The notes: generated by a model from the sequence alone, not told the origin. Shown: positions 37,250 to 46,770, counted from the stretch's first letter. The stretch: 64,000 nucleotides of DNA from Winogradskyella eckloniae (GCF_013249045.1 NZ_JABRWP010000002.1:372001-436000); one strand, 5' to 3'. Made by a program: numbers and translations.

Positions 37250-37993
37250 ATGACACATACTTATAAAATAACAGGAATGACCTGCAATAACTGTAAGGCT
37301 TCCGTAGAAAAATATTTAAGTGAAATAGACCAAGTATCAGAGGTGTCTGTTAATCTTGTAAAAGGTGAAGCAGAAGTGAACATGAATACTCATATTTCAA
37401 CTGAAATATTACAAAAGGCATTACCAGAAAAGTATACCTTATCAGAAAAGAAAGAGAAGAATGTGTTTGCATCTTCAAGTATGGCGACAATGTCAATGGA
37501 AGAAGAAAAAAGCAAGTTGCAACAATTAAAACCTCTTTTACTTATTATTTTTTATATAGCAACCGCAAGTGTATTATTACATTATAAAGATTGGAGTTGG
37601 AGTGCATTTATGCTCGACTTTATGGGCTTATTCTACATTGTGTTTAGCTTCTTCAAGATGTTAGATTTAAAAGGCTTCCCAGAATCTTTCAAAATGTACG
37701 ACCCATTAGCAAAACGAGTTCCTGCTTATGGTTGGATTTATCCATTTATAGAAACAGCTTTGGGATTAATGTTTTTAATGCGCTTTAAAGTAGAAATTGC
37801 TTTAATAATAACACTTGTTGTATTAGGTATTACAACCATTGGTGTAACGAAAACATTATTAGATAAAAAATCTATTAGATGTGCTTGTTTAGGTACAGCT
37901 TTAAAGTTACCAATGACAGAAGCTACTTTTATTGAGAATGCCATAATGATTGTAATGGCAATATTAATGCTATTAAATATCATTTTAAAATGA
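37250..37993 (+). CDS. HMA domain fused to a MauE/DoxX-like membrane domain
   Basis: The N-terminal ~65 residues form a heavy-metal-associated domain with Cys12 and Cys15 (GMTCNNCKASV). After a Ser/Met-rich linker come four hydrophobic helices (LLLIIFYIATASVLLHY; FMLDFMGLFYIVFSFF; PFIETALGLMFLM; and a last one from about residue 225). A CxC pair occurs in RCACLGTALKLP between helices, as in MauE-like redox membrane proteins. The combination suggests metal capture or transfer at the inner membrane for the adjacent pump. Stop and next start overlap by four bases. Confidence 0.8.
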   Translation: MTHTYKITGMTCNNCKASVEKYLSEIDQVSEVSVNLVKGEAEVNMNTHISTEILQKALPEKYTLSEKKEKNVFASSSMATMSMEEEKSKLQQLKPLLLIIFYIATASVLLHYKDWSWSAFMLDFMGLFYIVFSFFKMLDLKGFPESFKMYDPLAKRVPAYGWIYPFIETALGLMFLMRFKVEIALIITLVVLGITTIGVTKTLLDKKSIRCACLGTALKLPMTEATFIENAIMIVMAILMLLNIILK

Positions 37994-39762
37994 AAAAATA
38001 TATAATTTACATAGGAATATTAGCTGTGGGACTTCTATTAGGATGGTTCCTTTTTGGTGGTTCGTCAAATACAGAAACAGAACACAATCATGATGCAGTA
38101 ACAGAAAACAATCAAATGTGGACGTGTTCTATGCATCCACAAATTATGCAACCAGAACCAGGTGATTGCCCTATTTGTGGTATGGATTTAATTCCTGCCG
38201 AAAGTGGAAGTGATGGCCTATTAGCAGACCAATTTAAGTTAACTGAAAATGCGATGGCTTTAGCTAATATTCAAACAACTGTTGTTGGCAAAGGAAATAT
38301 TGATGGCAACACCATTAAATTATCTGGTAAAATTGTTGAAAATGAAGAAGCAAATTCGGTTCAAGTCAGTTATTTTTCAGGAAGAATAGAACGATTGAAT
38401 ATCAGTTTTACAGGCGAAGAAGTTCGTAAAGGTCAGCTATTAGCTACCATTTATTCGCCAGAATTATATGCAGCGCAACAAGAACTCATTACAGCAGCTT
38501 CATTAAAAGAATCACAACCTGCATTATATAAAGCTGTGCGCAACAAATTAAAATTATGGAAGCTCTCTGAAAATCAAATTAATCAAATTGAAACTTCTGC
38601 TAAGGTTAAAGAAAATTTTCCGGTATATGCAACGGTTTCAGGTACGGTTTCTGAGAAATTAGTCGAACAGGGCGATTATATCAAACAAGGTCAACCTGTA
38701 CTTAAAATAGCTAATCTAAACACGGTTTGGGCAAATTTTGATGTGTATGAAAATCAAATCGATTTATTTAAAAAAGGACAAGAGATTTCAGTCACTACCA
38801 ATACTTATGCTAATAAAGAATTTGAAGCTAAAGTAGATTTTATTGACCCTGTTTTAGATACAAGAACAAGAACTGTGAAATTAAGAGCGGTACTTAATAA
38901 TAAACAGAACGTTTTTAAGCCAGGAATGTTTGTTGAAGGAAAAGTTAAAGGGATGACTTCAAGTAAAGAACAAGCATTAACCATTCCATCCACAGCCGTT
39001 TTATGGACTGGAGAGCGTTCAGTTGTTTATATAAAAACAGACCCTGCTCAACCTGTTTTTGAAATGCGAAAAATTACATTAGGGAATCAAATTGGCGACA
39101 ATTATGAAGTGTTAGATGGTTTGAAAATTGACGATGAGATAGTAACAAATGGAACATTTACCGTTGATGCAGCAGCGCAATTACAAGGCAAAAAATCAAT
39201 GATGAATAAAGAAGGTGGTAAAGTTATGACTGGTCATGAAGGACATCTTGGAATGGAAAATAATCCTTCAGCAAATAACGCGAATCATTCTAATATGAAT
39301 GAGAGGGTAAAAGTGTCCAAGGGTTTTCAGAATCAATTGAAAGTCGTTTTTAATGATTATATCAAATTAAAAGATGCTTTACTTAAAGATGAATCTAATA
39401 ATGTAATAACTGAATCGAAAAGACTACTGGGTAATTTATCTAAAGTTGATATGAAGCTATTAAAAGATAAAGAGGCTCATGGTCATTGGATGTCATTAGA
39501 AAAAGAAATAAAAGCATCTGCCACATCAATTTCAAATGCATCAAATATTGAATCACAACGAAATCATTTTAAGCATCTTTCATCACATTTAATTAGCACG
39601 ATTCAGACATTTGGTATCAATGAAAAAGTCTTTGTTGAGTTTTGTCCGATGGTAGACGATAACATTGGTGCGTACTGGTTGAGCAGGGAAGAAAAAGTAA
39701 TCAATCCATATTTTGGTGGTGCAATGCTAACCTGTGGAGAAGTAAAACAAGTCATAGAATAA
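37990..39762 (+). CDS. cusB: RND periplasmic adaptor with heavy-metal-binding and DUF3347 domains (CusB-like)
   Basis: This 590-residue membrane-fusion protein has an N-terminal anchor (YIIYIGILAVGLLLGWFLFG). A heavy-metal-binding module follows (CSMHPQIMQPEPGDCPICGM; Cys46, His49, Cys60, Cys63), then the adaptor hairpin, lipoyl and beta-barrel domains (about 120-410). A C-terminal DUF3347-like domain covers about 440-590 (KGFQNQLKVVFNDYIKLKDA; then FCPMVDDNIGAYWLSREE). The C-terminal module has its own Cys/Met sites and may hand over metal. Gene order permease, TolC, HMA-MauE, adaptor forms a tight operon with ATGA overlaps at three of the four links. Confidence 0.9.
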   Translation: MKKYIIYIGILAVGLLLGWFLFGGSSNTETEHNHDAVTENNQMWTCSMHPQIMQPEPGDCPICGMDLIPAESGSDGLLADQFKLTENAMALANIQTTVVGKGNIDGNTIKLSGKIVENEEANSVQVSYFSGRIERLNISFTGEEVRKGQLLATIYSPELYAAQQELITAASLKESQPALYKAVRNKLKLWKLSENQINQIETSAKVKENFPVYATVSGTVSEKLVEQGDYIKQGQPVLKIANLNTVWANFDVYENQIDLFKKGQEISVTTNTYANKEFEAKVDFIDPVLDTRTRTVKLRAVLNNKQNVFKPGMFVEGKVKGMTSSKEQALTIPSTAVLWTGERSVVYIKTDPAQPVFEMRKITLGNQIGDNYEVLDGLKIDDEIVTNGTFTVDAAAQLQGKKSMMNKEGGKVMTGHEGHLGMENNPSANNANHSNMNERVKVSKGFQNQLKVVFNDYIKLKDALLKDESNNVITESKRLLGNLSKVDMKLLKDKEAHGHWMSLEKEIKASATSISNASNIESQRNHFKHLSSHLISTIQTFGINEKVFVEFCPMVDDNIGAYWLSREEKVINPYFGGAMLTCGEVKQVIE

Positions 39763-39797
39763 TAAAAATCAAATAATAACAATTAAATTTTTTAACA

Positions 39798-40196
39798 ATG
39801 AAAAAAGTAATTTTAAGTGTAGCTGTAATTATGGCTATAGGTTTAACGAGTTGCAAAAACGAAACCAAGCAAGAAACAACAGAAACAAAAACGGAAGTAT
39901 CTAAAGACATGGCTATGGTAGACATATCTTTTGGTGTTAGAGGTAATTGCGGAATGTGTAAAAAAACTATCGAAAAAGCTGCTAACAAAGTTGAAGGTGT
40001 TGCTAATGCAACATGGGATGTCGATAAAAAGAAAATAGATGTGTCTTTTGATGATGCTAAAACAGATACAATGGCAATTCACAAAGCAATAGCAGCATCA
40101 GGTTACGATACAGAAAAAGTTTCAGGAGATGAAGATGCTTACAGTAACCTACCAGGATGTTGTCAATACGACCACGAAATGATGATGAATCAATAA
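39798..40196 (+). CDS. HMA-domain lipoprotein (periplasmic metal chaperone)
   Basis: The 132-residue precursor has a lipoprotein signal with lipobox LTSC (Cys19). The HMA fold follows: VDISFGVRGNCGMCKKTIEK with Cys51 and Cys54, then VEGVANATWDVDKKKIDVSF and the helix KAIAASGYDTEKV. A C-terminal NLPGCCQYDHEMMMNQ tail adds Cys, His and Met residues. It should be a membrane-tethered metal chaperone delivering Cu+ or a similar ion to the CusB-like adaptor encoded 35 bp upstream. Confidence 0.82.
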   Translation: MKKVILSVAVIMAIGLTSCKNETKQETTETKTEVSKDMAMVDISFGVRGNCGMCKKTIEKAANKVEGVANATWDVDKKKIDVSFDDAKTDTMAIHKAIAASGYDTEKVSGDEDAYSNLPGCCQYDHEMMMNQ

Positions 40197-40244
40197 GGAG
40201 ATAAAGGAAGAGGATCATTCAGACCATGACCATTAATAATAAAT

Positions 40245-40277
40245 ATAGAAGAGCCTTGTTATTTAAGGCTCTTCTAT
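40245..40277 (+). terminator. Hairpin after the HMA lipoprotein gene
   Basis: ATAGAAGAGCCTT and AAGGCTCTTCTAT form a perfect 13-bp stem with a 7-base loop, about 50 bp after the stop. The tail (TATAAAAAAATC) lacks a T-run on the + strand, so it may be a terminator of low efficiency or an mRNA stabiliser. It separates the Cus-type operon from the Czc-type group. Confidence 0.6.
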
Positions 40278-40303
40278 TATAAAAAAATCATACTAACGTT
40301 ATT

Positions 40304-40318
40304 TGCAATACCATTGCA
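40304..40318. promoter_or_regulatory. 15-bp inverted repeat, candidate operator of the Fur-family regulator (site 1)
   Basis: TGCAATACCATTGCA is a perfect 6-3-6 inverted repeat just upstream of a TATCTTTG -7 box (40331-40338) and the DUF6660-like gene. A 13/15 match occurs at 46719-46733 directly after the Fur-family gene. Position over a promoter and repetition within one metal cluster point to an operator. Which protein binds it is inferred from proximity. Confidence 0.6.
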
Positions 40319-40330
40319 TTAAATAATTTA

Positions 40331-40338
40331 TATCTTTG
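40331..40338 (+). promoter_or_regulatory. Candidate -7 box TATCTTTG
   Basis: TATCTTTG is a full match to the Bacteroidetes TAnnTTTG consensus. A TTG at 40314-40316, inside the inverted repeat, is 14 bases upstream, somewhat closer than usual. The downstream ATG is only five bases away, so the transcript would be nearly leaderless or the start codon lies further in. Confidence 0.5.
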
Positions 40339-40343
40339 CTACG

Positions 40344-40655
40344 ATGAAATTTTTAGCTTTTATATTATCAATTTATATTTTCGCGCTTAATTTAGCACCC
40401 TGCGAAGATAATGTTACGCTTGATAATGAGGTGCAGACAGAAATTTCACAAGGAATGGACAATGACCATCAACATCAAGATTCAGATTTATGTTCGCCTT
40501 TTTGTATTTGTCAATGCTGCCATGTAAGTGCTGTGCATTTTGATATTCCAGATTTAAAATTAGGAATATCTTTTATTTCCACAAAAGATGTTTTATACCT
40601 AAGCGGTTCAGAAAAAGACTTCACGAATTCCGTTTTACAACCACCACAAGTGTAA
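40344..40655 (+). CDS. Small exported Cys/His-rich protein (DUF6660-like)
   Basis: This 103-residue protein begins with a signal-like helix (MKFLAFILSIYIFALNLAPC). The middle has a metal-binding look: DNDHQHQDSDLCSPFCICQC plus CH immediately after. Such short proteins are common before Czc/Cus permease genes in Flavobacteriia and I match it to DUF6660 from memory. It is probably periplasmic and may buffer metal. A candidate operator and -7 box lie directly upstream, and the RND-TolC fusion gene follows after about 100 bp. Confidence 0.65.
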   Translation: MKFLAFILSIYIFALNLAPCEDNVTLDNEVQTEISQGMDNDHQHQDSDLCSPFCICQCCHVSAVHFDIPDLKLGISFISTKDVLYLSGSEKDFTNSVLQPPQV

Positions 40656-40752
40656 TGAATACCTGCTACGCAGGTGTATTATAAATCTATGCTACCATCG
40701 ATACTCTTTGGTAACTATTCTTTATTTATAAATTCATTATAACTATAATTCT

Positions 40753-43700
40753 ATGATTAATAAAATCATTGATTTTTCAATCAATAACAAATTCATTATT
40801 GGTTTGCTAACGCTTACCATTGTTGGAGCAGGTATTTGGAGTGTGACAAAAGTACCCATCGATGCTGTTCCAGATATTACCAACAACCAAGTACAGGTCA
40901 TTACACAAGCACCTAATTTGGGAACAGAAGACATTGAACAATTTGTAACCTATCCAGTAGAAGTTGCAATGAGCAACCTACCTGATGTAAAGGAAATCCG
41001 TTCCATTTCTCGTTTTGGTTTATCTGTGGTTACTATTGTTTTTGACGATGCTATGGGAACCTATCTACCACGTCAATTAGTAGCTGAAAAGCTAAACGAA
41101 GTTAAAGAACAAATTCCAAGTGGTTTTGGCGAACCTGCTATGGGACCTATCTCTTCTGGATTAGGAGAAATCTATCAATACACACTTAAAGTAAAACCAG
41201 AGTATAAAGACAAATATTCAGTTACTGATTTGCGCACAATGCAAGATTGGATTGTACAACGTCAAATGGCAATGGTAGAAGGTGTAGTTGAGGTAAATGC
41301 CATAGGAGGAAAAATTAAACAGTACGAAGTTGCTGTCGACCCAAACGAACTAAAAGCTATTGGTTTAACAATTACCGATGTTTTTGAAGCTCTTGAAGCT
41401 AATAATCAAAACACAGGTGGAGCATACATTGAAAAGAACCATCAAGCCAATTTTATTCGTGGAGAAGGTTTGGTACGTAGTTTAGAGGATATTAAAAAGA
41501 TTACGGTTAAAAACACTAACAATATTCCAATTACCGTTGGCGACATTGCAACAGTACAATTTGGTGCTGCCATTCGCTATGGTGCTTTAACTCAAGATGG
41601 AGAAGGCGAAGTCGTTGGGGGATTAGTAATGATGCTTAAAGGAGCAAATTCAAATGATGTTATCGAGAACGTAAAAGAACGAATGGCTCAAATTGAAAAA
41701 TCATTGCCAGAAGGTGTCATTATCGAACCTTTGTTAGACCGAAGCAAATTAATAGCAGAAACGACTTCAACGGTTGCTACCAACCTAATTGAAGGTGCAT
41801 TAATAGTAATATTTGTCCTTATTTTCTTATTAGGCAATTGGCGTGGTGGTTTAATAGTAGCTTCTACAATTCCATTATCGCTGCTGTTTGCATTTATACT
41901 AATGAATGTGTTTGATGTTTGGGCTAATTTAATGAGTCTGGGAGCAATAGATTTCGGAATTATTGTCGATGGTGCTGTGATTATTGTAGAAAGCACCGTT
42001 TTTCTAATTGCTTCACAAGTTCTAAAGAAAAGGAAATTGACATCTAAAGAACGTGATGGTGTTGCTGCGGATGCCTCAAAAAAAATGATGAATGCTGCCT
42101 TCTTTGGTCAGTTAATTATTCTAATTGTCTTTCTTCCTATTTTGGCATTAGAAGGCATCGAAGGGAAAATGTTCAAACCAATGGCATTGACTTTCATTTT
42201 TGCAATGATTGGTGCAATGGTACTTTGTTTGACGTATGTGCCAATGATGTCTGCCTTAGTTTTAAGAGCACCAAAGTCAGACAAAAAATCTTATGGCGAT
42301 AAATTTGTGCATTGGGTAGAAGAAAAATACCAACCTTTATTAGTTAAAGCGATACAAAAAGGAAAATGGATTATAGGCATTGCAGTCGTGCTATTCGGAC
42401 TAACAGTTTTTATGTTTAGTCGAATGGGAGGCGAGTTCATCCCACAACTCGATGAAGGCGATATTGCATTTCACGCCATTTTAAAACCAGGCAGTTCCCT
42501 TACAGAAACTATTGAAACGACCACAAAAATTGAACAAATTGTAAAAGCAAAGTTTCCAGAAGTCGAAAAAATTGTAAGTCGAATTGGTGTTGCAGAAATC
42601 CCAACAGACCCAATGCCAATGGATTTAGCCGATGTTTTTGTGATTTTAAAACCAAAAAGCGAATGGACAACAGCCACTACAAAAGATGAATTAATAGAGA
42701 AGATGAAAGAAGCGGTAGAAATGGTTCCTGGTGTTAACTATGAATTTACACAACCTATCGAAATGCGTTTTAATGAATTGCTGGAAGGTGTTAGAGAAGA
42801 CATTGCCATAAAACTTTATGGAGAAGATATAAATATACTCTCTCAAAAAGCAGAAGAAATATCCAAAATTATTGCAGGTACAGATGGAATTGGAGATATG
42901 AAAGCGGAAGCCACAACAGGGTTACCACAAATGACCATTACGTACAATAGAAATAAATTGGCCCAATACGGACTTCAAATTAATACCTTAAACCAAATTG
43001 TACAATCCGCATTTGCAGGAGGTACGGCAGGAGTTATTTTTGAAGGTGAAAAGCGGTTTGATTTAGTGGTAAGATTAAGTTCTCGTAATCGTAAAGACAT
43101 AACAGATGTGCAAAATTTGTATATCAACTTGCCTTCTGGTGCGCAAATTCCATTACGTGAAATTGCGGATGTTAGCTACAAAGCTGGTCCAATGCAAATC
43201 AGTAGAGACAATACCAACAGAAGAACTTATGTAGGTGTCAATGTTAGAGGTCGTGATGTAAAATCATTGGTAGAAGAAATTAAAACTAAATTAGATGCAC
43301 AATTAGAACTGCCATCAGGTTATTTCATTCGTTATGGTGGTGCTTTTGAAAATTTAGAACGTGCCAGTAACCGTTTACAAACTGTTGTTCCTATTGCCTT
43401 GTTACTCATTTTTGTACTGATTTATTTTGCATTAAAATCCTTACCACAAACCTTGATGATTTATATAGCAATCCCAATGGCAACCATTGGAGGTGTTGTA
43501 GCGTTATGGTTGCGTGATATGCCTTTTAGTATTTCGGCAGGTGTTGGTTTTATTGTGTTGTTTGGTGTTGCAGTATTAAACGGATTAGTAATGATTAGTG
43601 GTTTGAATGAGTTAAAAGAAGAAGGAGTTACCAATCTAAAAGATAGAATTATAGAAGGAACTAAACGAAGAATTAGACCTATAATGTTAACTGCTTTTAC

Positions 43701-45087
43701 AGATGTTTTAGGCTTTCTACCAATGGCAATTTCAGCATCGGCTGGTGCAGAAGTTCAGCGACCTTTAGCAACCGTTGTAATTGGTGGTTTGTTAACCTCA
43801 ACACTATTAACATTATTCGTTTTACCTATATTATATCATTGGGTAGAAAACAAATCATTCAATTTTAGGGCTAACAAAAAGGTAATTACAGTTACTGCTA
43901 TGGTGGCTTTTATGTTTTTGTTGCCAATAACAGGAAATGCGCAAAAAATAAATGATTCGTTACCAATTATTTCGATGCAAGAAGCTGTAAAATTGGCTAA
44001 AGAAAACTATCCAAGTTTAAAACAACAACAACTCGAAATTGATAAGCAACAACAATTAAAAGGAACTGCTTTCGATTTTGGTACTACCCAAATTTTTACG
44101 GGAGGTGAAGAAATCAATAACGGAAATGGTATTTACACCACTATTGGAGTTGGTCAATCAAATATTGACGTTTTTGGTATTTCGCCAAAGAAAAAATTAC
44201 AGGAACAACGTATTCAGTTAGCTCAAAAAGCGTTTCAGCTTTCAGAATTAGATTTAGAACTGGAAGTAAAGAAAGCGTGGGCAAATGCTTTACAGAGTAA
44301 AAGGAATTATAATTTATACAAAGAGTTAGATTCCATCTATACCAACTTTGAAAAAGCAGTTGCTTTAAATTATGAAGTAGAAGCCATTTCTAAACTGGAA
44401 TATGCAGCAGCCAAAAATCAAGCCTTACAGATTCAGAATAAATTTTTGCAATCAAAAAGTGAATATGTTATTGCTTTACAACAATTAAACTTGTGGTTGA
44501 TTTCAGATGATTTTTATACGGTTTCAGATGAAATTGTTATAACGAGCGAAATAAATGTAGAATCCTTTAGTATAGAAGCACACCCTTTATATACTGTTTC
44601 TCAACTTCAACTCGCAGAGGCAGAAGCAAACTTTAAAGCTGCCAAAGCTGAAAATTTACCAAAGTTAAACCTTCAAGGTGGTTTACAAAAAGTAAATGGA
44701 AATTCAGGGTTTTATACCTATCAAGCTGGTATTTCCATACCGTTTTTATCTGGTACAACAAAAGCACAAGTTAGAACTGCAAAAATTGATAGGCAAATTG
44801 CCGAATCAAATATGCAGTTCAAGCAAAAGGAAGTGCAATCTAAATTTAATCAAGCCAAAGAAAATCACCAAAAATGGAAAACATCTTGGCTGTTCTATAA
44901 GGATGAAGTATTACCACTTATTAAAGAACAAAAAACTGGTGCTTTGTTTGCTTATAAAGAAGGAGAGATTGATTACACAGCGTTTACACAACTTATAAAA
45001 GAAGCTATTCAATCTGAATTACAATCTCAAGAAGCATTAATAAATTATTTAGAAAGCACATTTCAACTACAATATTTTAATCAATAA
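40753..45087 (+). CDS. czcA: CzcA-type RND permease fused to a TolC-like outer-membrane domain
   Basis: This 1444-residue protein joins two partners of an efflux complex. Residues 1-~1035 are a heavy-metal RND permease (TM1 NKFIIGLLTLTIVGAGIWSV, signature PIDAVPDITNNQVQVITQAP, TM4 SLGAIDFGIIVDGAVIIVES with Asp residues of the proton path). Residues ~1065-1444 are a TolC-like channel protein (SMQEAVKLAKENYPSLKQQQ and two coiled-coil arms). Between them lies a signal-peptide-like stretch at 1041-1064 ending GNAQ, so the channel may be cut free or threaded out as an extra membrane helix. Such fusions recur in Bacteroidetes. Divalent Zn, Cd or Co is the likely substrate. Confidence 0.88.
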   Translation: MINKIIDFSINNKFIIGLLTLTIVGAGIWSVTKVPIDAVPDITNNQVQVITQAPNLGTEDIEQFVTYPVEVAMSNLPDVKEIRSISRFGLSVVTIVFDDAMGTYLPRQLVAEKLNEVKEQIPSGFGEPAMGPISSGLGEIYQYTLKVKPEYKDKYSVTDLRTMQDWIVQRQMAMVEGVVEVNAIGGKIKQYEVAVDPNELKAIGLTITDVFEALEANNQNTGGAYIEKNHQANFIRGEGLVRSLEDIKKITVKNTNNIPITVGDIATVQFGAAIRYGALTQDGEGEVVGGLVMMLKGANSNDVIENVKERMAQIEKSLPEGVIIEPLLDRSKLIAETTSTVATNLIEGALIVIFVLIFLLGNWRGGLIVASTIPLSLLFAFILMNVFDVWANLMSLGAIDFGIIVDGAVIIVESTVFLIASQVLKKRKLTSKERDGVAADASKKMMNAAFFGQLIILIVFLPILALEGIEGKMFKPMALTFIFAMIGAMVLCLTYVPMMSALVLRAPKSDKKSYGDKFVHWVEEKYQPLLVKAIQKGKWIIGIAVVLFGLTVFMFSRMGGEFIPQLDEGDIAFHAILKPGSSLTETIETTTKIEQIVKAKFPEVEKIVSRIGVAEIPTDPMPMDLADVFVILKPKSEWTTATTKDELIEKMKEAVEMVPGVNYEFTQPIEMRFNELLEGVREDIAIKLYGEDINILSQKAEEISKIIAGTDGIGDMKAEATTGLPQMTITYNRNKLAQYGLQINTLNQIVQSAFAGGTAGVIFEGEKRFDLVVRLSSRNRKDITDVQNLYINLPSGAQIPLREIADVSYKAGPMQISRDNTNRRTYVGVNVRGRDVKSLVEEIKTKLDAQLELPSGYFIRYGGAFENLERASNRLQTVVPIALLLIFVLIYFALKSLPQTLMIYIAIPMATIGGVVALWLRDMPFSISAGVGFIVLFGVAVLNGLVMISGLNELKEEGVTNLKDRIIEGTKRRIRPIMLTAFTDVLGFLPMAISASAGAEVQRPLATVVIGGLLTSTLLTLFVLPILYHWVENKSFNFRANKKVITVTAMVAFMFLLPITGNAQKINDSLPIISMQEAVKLAKENYPSLKQQQLEIDKQQQLKGTAFDFGTTQIFTGGEEINNGNGIYTTIGVGQSNIDVFGISPKKKLQEQRIQLAQKAFQLSELDLELEVKKAWANALQSKRNYNLYKELDSIYTNFEKAVALNYEVEAISKLEYAAAKNQALQIQNKFLQSKSEYVIALQQLNLWLISDDFYTVSDEIVITSEINVESFSIEAHPLYTVSQLQLAEAEANFKAAKAENLPKLNLQGGLQKVNGNSGFYTYQAGISIPFLSGTTKAQVRTAKIDRQIAESNMQFKQKEVQSKFNQAKENHQKWKTSWLFYKDEVLPLIKEQKTGALFAYKEGEIDYTAFTQLIKEAIQSELQSQEALINYLESTFQLQYFNQ

Positions 45088-45091
45088 GACA

Positions 45092-46297
45092 ATGAAAAAC
45101 ACACGATATATAATTTTAGCACTACTAACAGTTTCATTTTTAGTTGTTGCTTGCGGAAATAAAGAAAGCCATAAAGAAGGTGATGGTCATTCCCATAACG
45201 AAGAACAAAAAATTGAAGAAAACGATGACCATAGCGAAGGCGAAGAAGTGATGCTTTCACAACAACAGTTTGAGGCATTAAAAATGAAGATAGACACCAT
45301 TGCGTTGCGTAATATGAGTGGTTATGTAGAAGCAAATGGCACTTTGGAAGTTCCGCCACAAAGTGAAGCAGCCATAACATCAGTAGTTGGCGCAAATGTG
45401 GTTTCCATAAAAGTGATTGAAGGTGATAAAGTGAATAAAGGTCAAGTTGTGGCATATCTTTCACATCCAAATATTATTCAAATGCAAACCGATTATTTGA
45501 ATGCTTTTAGCAATAGTAATTTTTTAAAGAAGAACTTTGAGCGTCAACAAAAATTATATGATGCAGGAGTTGGCTCTGGTGCAAATTTTCAAAAGGCCGA
45601 AGCCGAATATGATGCCTCTAAAGCAATGGTAAATGGATTGGAAGCGCAGTTGAAACTATTAAACATAAATACGTCATCAGTACGAAATGGAACAATTGCT
45701 CATAGTATATCATTACGCAGTCCTATTGAAGGCTATGTGCAAAAGGTTGAAGTAAAAACAGGACAGTATGTTGAACCACAAACCGAACTCTTCGAAATTG
45801 TAAATACGTATCACGTTCACGCTGATTTAATGGTGTTTGAAAAAGATGTGTATAAAGTTAAGAAAGGTCAAAAAGTAAGCTTTAATGTTCAAACAATGCA
45901 AGATGAAGAATTAACAGCAGAAATTTATTCGGTAAGTAAAACTTTCGAAGACAATCCCAAAGCGGTACACGTACACGCAGAAATTGAGAATAAAAAAGGC
46001 ATTCTTATTCCTGGAATGTATATTCAAGGAAAAATCCAAACAGAAAATACGAAAACTATGGCGTTGCCCGAAAGTGCCATTGTAAAAGAAGGCGATAGAT
46101 TTTTCGTGTTTTCGGCAGAAAAAGAAAATGAAGATTGGAGTTTTAAACCTATTGAAGTGCTTTTAGGAGCAAAAGATGGTAACTGGAAAGCGGTTCAATT
46201 TGCTGAAGAACAAGATAAAACCACAAAATTCGCTTATAATAATGCGTATTATTTAATTGCAGAAATGAAAAAAGGCGAAGCAGAACACGAACATTAG
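45092..46297 (+). CDS. czcB: RND periplasmic adaptor lipoprotein (CzcB-like)
   Basis: The 401-residue precursor has a lipoprotein signal with lipobox VVAC (Cys21). A His-rich segment follows (HKEGDGHSHNEEQK and DDHSEGEE), suited to binding divalent metal. It then has the adaptor layout: lipoyl half (SEAAITSVVGANVVSIKVIE), helical hairpin (MQTDYLNAFSNSNFLKKNFE), second lipoyl half (SLRSPIEGYVQKVEVKTGQY) and beta-barrel. The C-terminal tail MKKGEAEHEH is again His-bearing. It starts four bases after the RND-TolC fusion stop and completes that pump. Confidence 0.9.
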   Translation: MKNTRYIILALLTVSFLVVACGNKESHKEGDGHSHNEEQKIEENDDHSEGEEVMLSQQQFEALKMKIDTIALRNMSGYVEANGTLEVPPQSEAAITSVVGANVVSIKVIEGDKVNKGQVVAYLSHPNIIQMQTDYLNAFSNSNFLKKNFERQQKLYDAGVGSGANFQKAEAEYDASKAMVNGLEAQLKLLNINTSSVRNGTIAHSISLRSPIEGYVQKVEVKTGQYVEPQTELFEIVNTYHVHADLMVFEKDVYKVKKGQKVSFNVQTMQDEELTAEIYSVSKTFEDNPKAVHVHAEIENKKGILIPGMYIQGKIQTENTKTMALPESAIVKEGDRFFVFSAEKENEDWSFKPIEVLLGAKDGNWKAVQFAEEQDKTTKFAYNNAYYLIAEMKKGEAEHEH

Positions 46298-46300
46298 ATT

Positions 46301-46714
46301 ATGCAAACAATAGAAAAATTATTAGAGTCAAAAGATATTCGTATTACCGCAATGCGTCTATTGATTTATAAGTTTCTTGCAGAAAAAGAAATTGCAGTAA
46401 CATTAAGTGATATAGAAAATGCTTTTGAAAAAGCAGATAGAACTACATTGTACAGAACTATTAAAACATTCGAGGAAAAGGATATTGTACATCAAATAGA
46501 CGATGGCACAGGCATTACTAAATATGCGCTTTGTGAAAAAGGCTGCAACTGTGATATTGAAACCGATTTACACTTACATTTTCATTGTAATAACTGCAAC
46601 GAAACGGTTTGTCTTACTGAGCATAAAATTCCACAAATAAAAGTGCCCAATGGTTTTATTTCAGAAAATGTCAATTTGGTGGTCAAAGGTATTTGTGATA
46701 AGTGCAGTAGATAA
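46301..46714 (+). CDS. Fur-family metal-dependent transcription regulator
   Basis: This 137-residue protein has the Fur layout. The winged-helix DNA-binding half includes RITAMRLLIYKFLAEKEIAV and DRTTLYRTIKTFEEK. The dimerisation half has a metal site DLHLHFHCNNC and a second CDKC pair at the C-terminus, giving a structural Cys4 zinc site. It lies three bases after the czcB-like gene and controls, most likely, the metal cluster around it. A Zur-like zinc response is plausible from the efflux substrates, but the sequence does not separate Zur from other Fur subfamilies. Confidence 0.88.
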   Translation: MQTIEKLLESKDIRITAMRLLIYKFLAEKEIAVTLSDIENAFEKADRTTLYRTIKTFEEKDIVHQIDDGTGITKYALCEKGCNCDIETDLHLHFHCNNCNETVCLTEHKIPQIKVPNGFISENVNLVVKGICDKCSR

Positions 46715-46718
46715 CAAA

Positions 46719-46733
46719 TGCACTTCCATTGCA
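46719..46733. promoter_or_regulatory. 15-bp inverted repeat, candidate operator of the Fur-family regulator (site 2)
   Basis: TGCACTTCCATTGCA matches the site at 40304-40318 in 13 of 15 positions and lies five bases after the Fur-family stop codon. It overlaps the upstream alternative ATG at 46729 of the next gene, which argues for the start at 46771. It could control the DUF3703 and P-type ATPase genes. Confidence 0.55.
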
Positions 46734-46770
46734 CTTACTATTAGATTATTTTTATCAAAAATTAGTGGAT

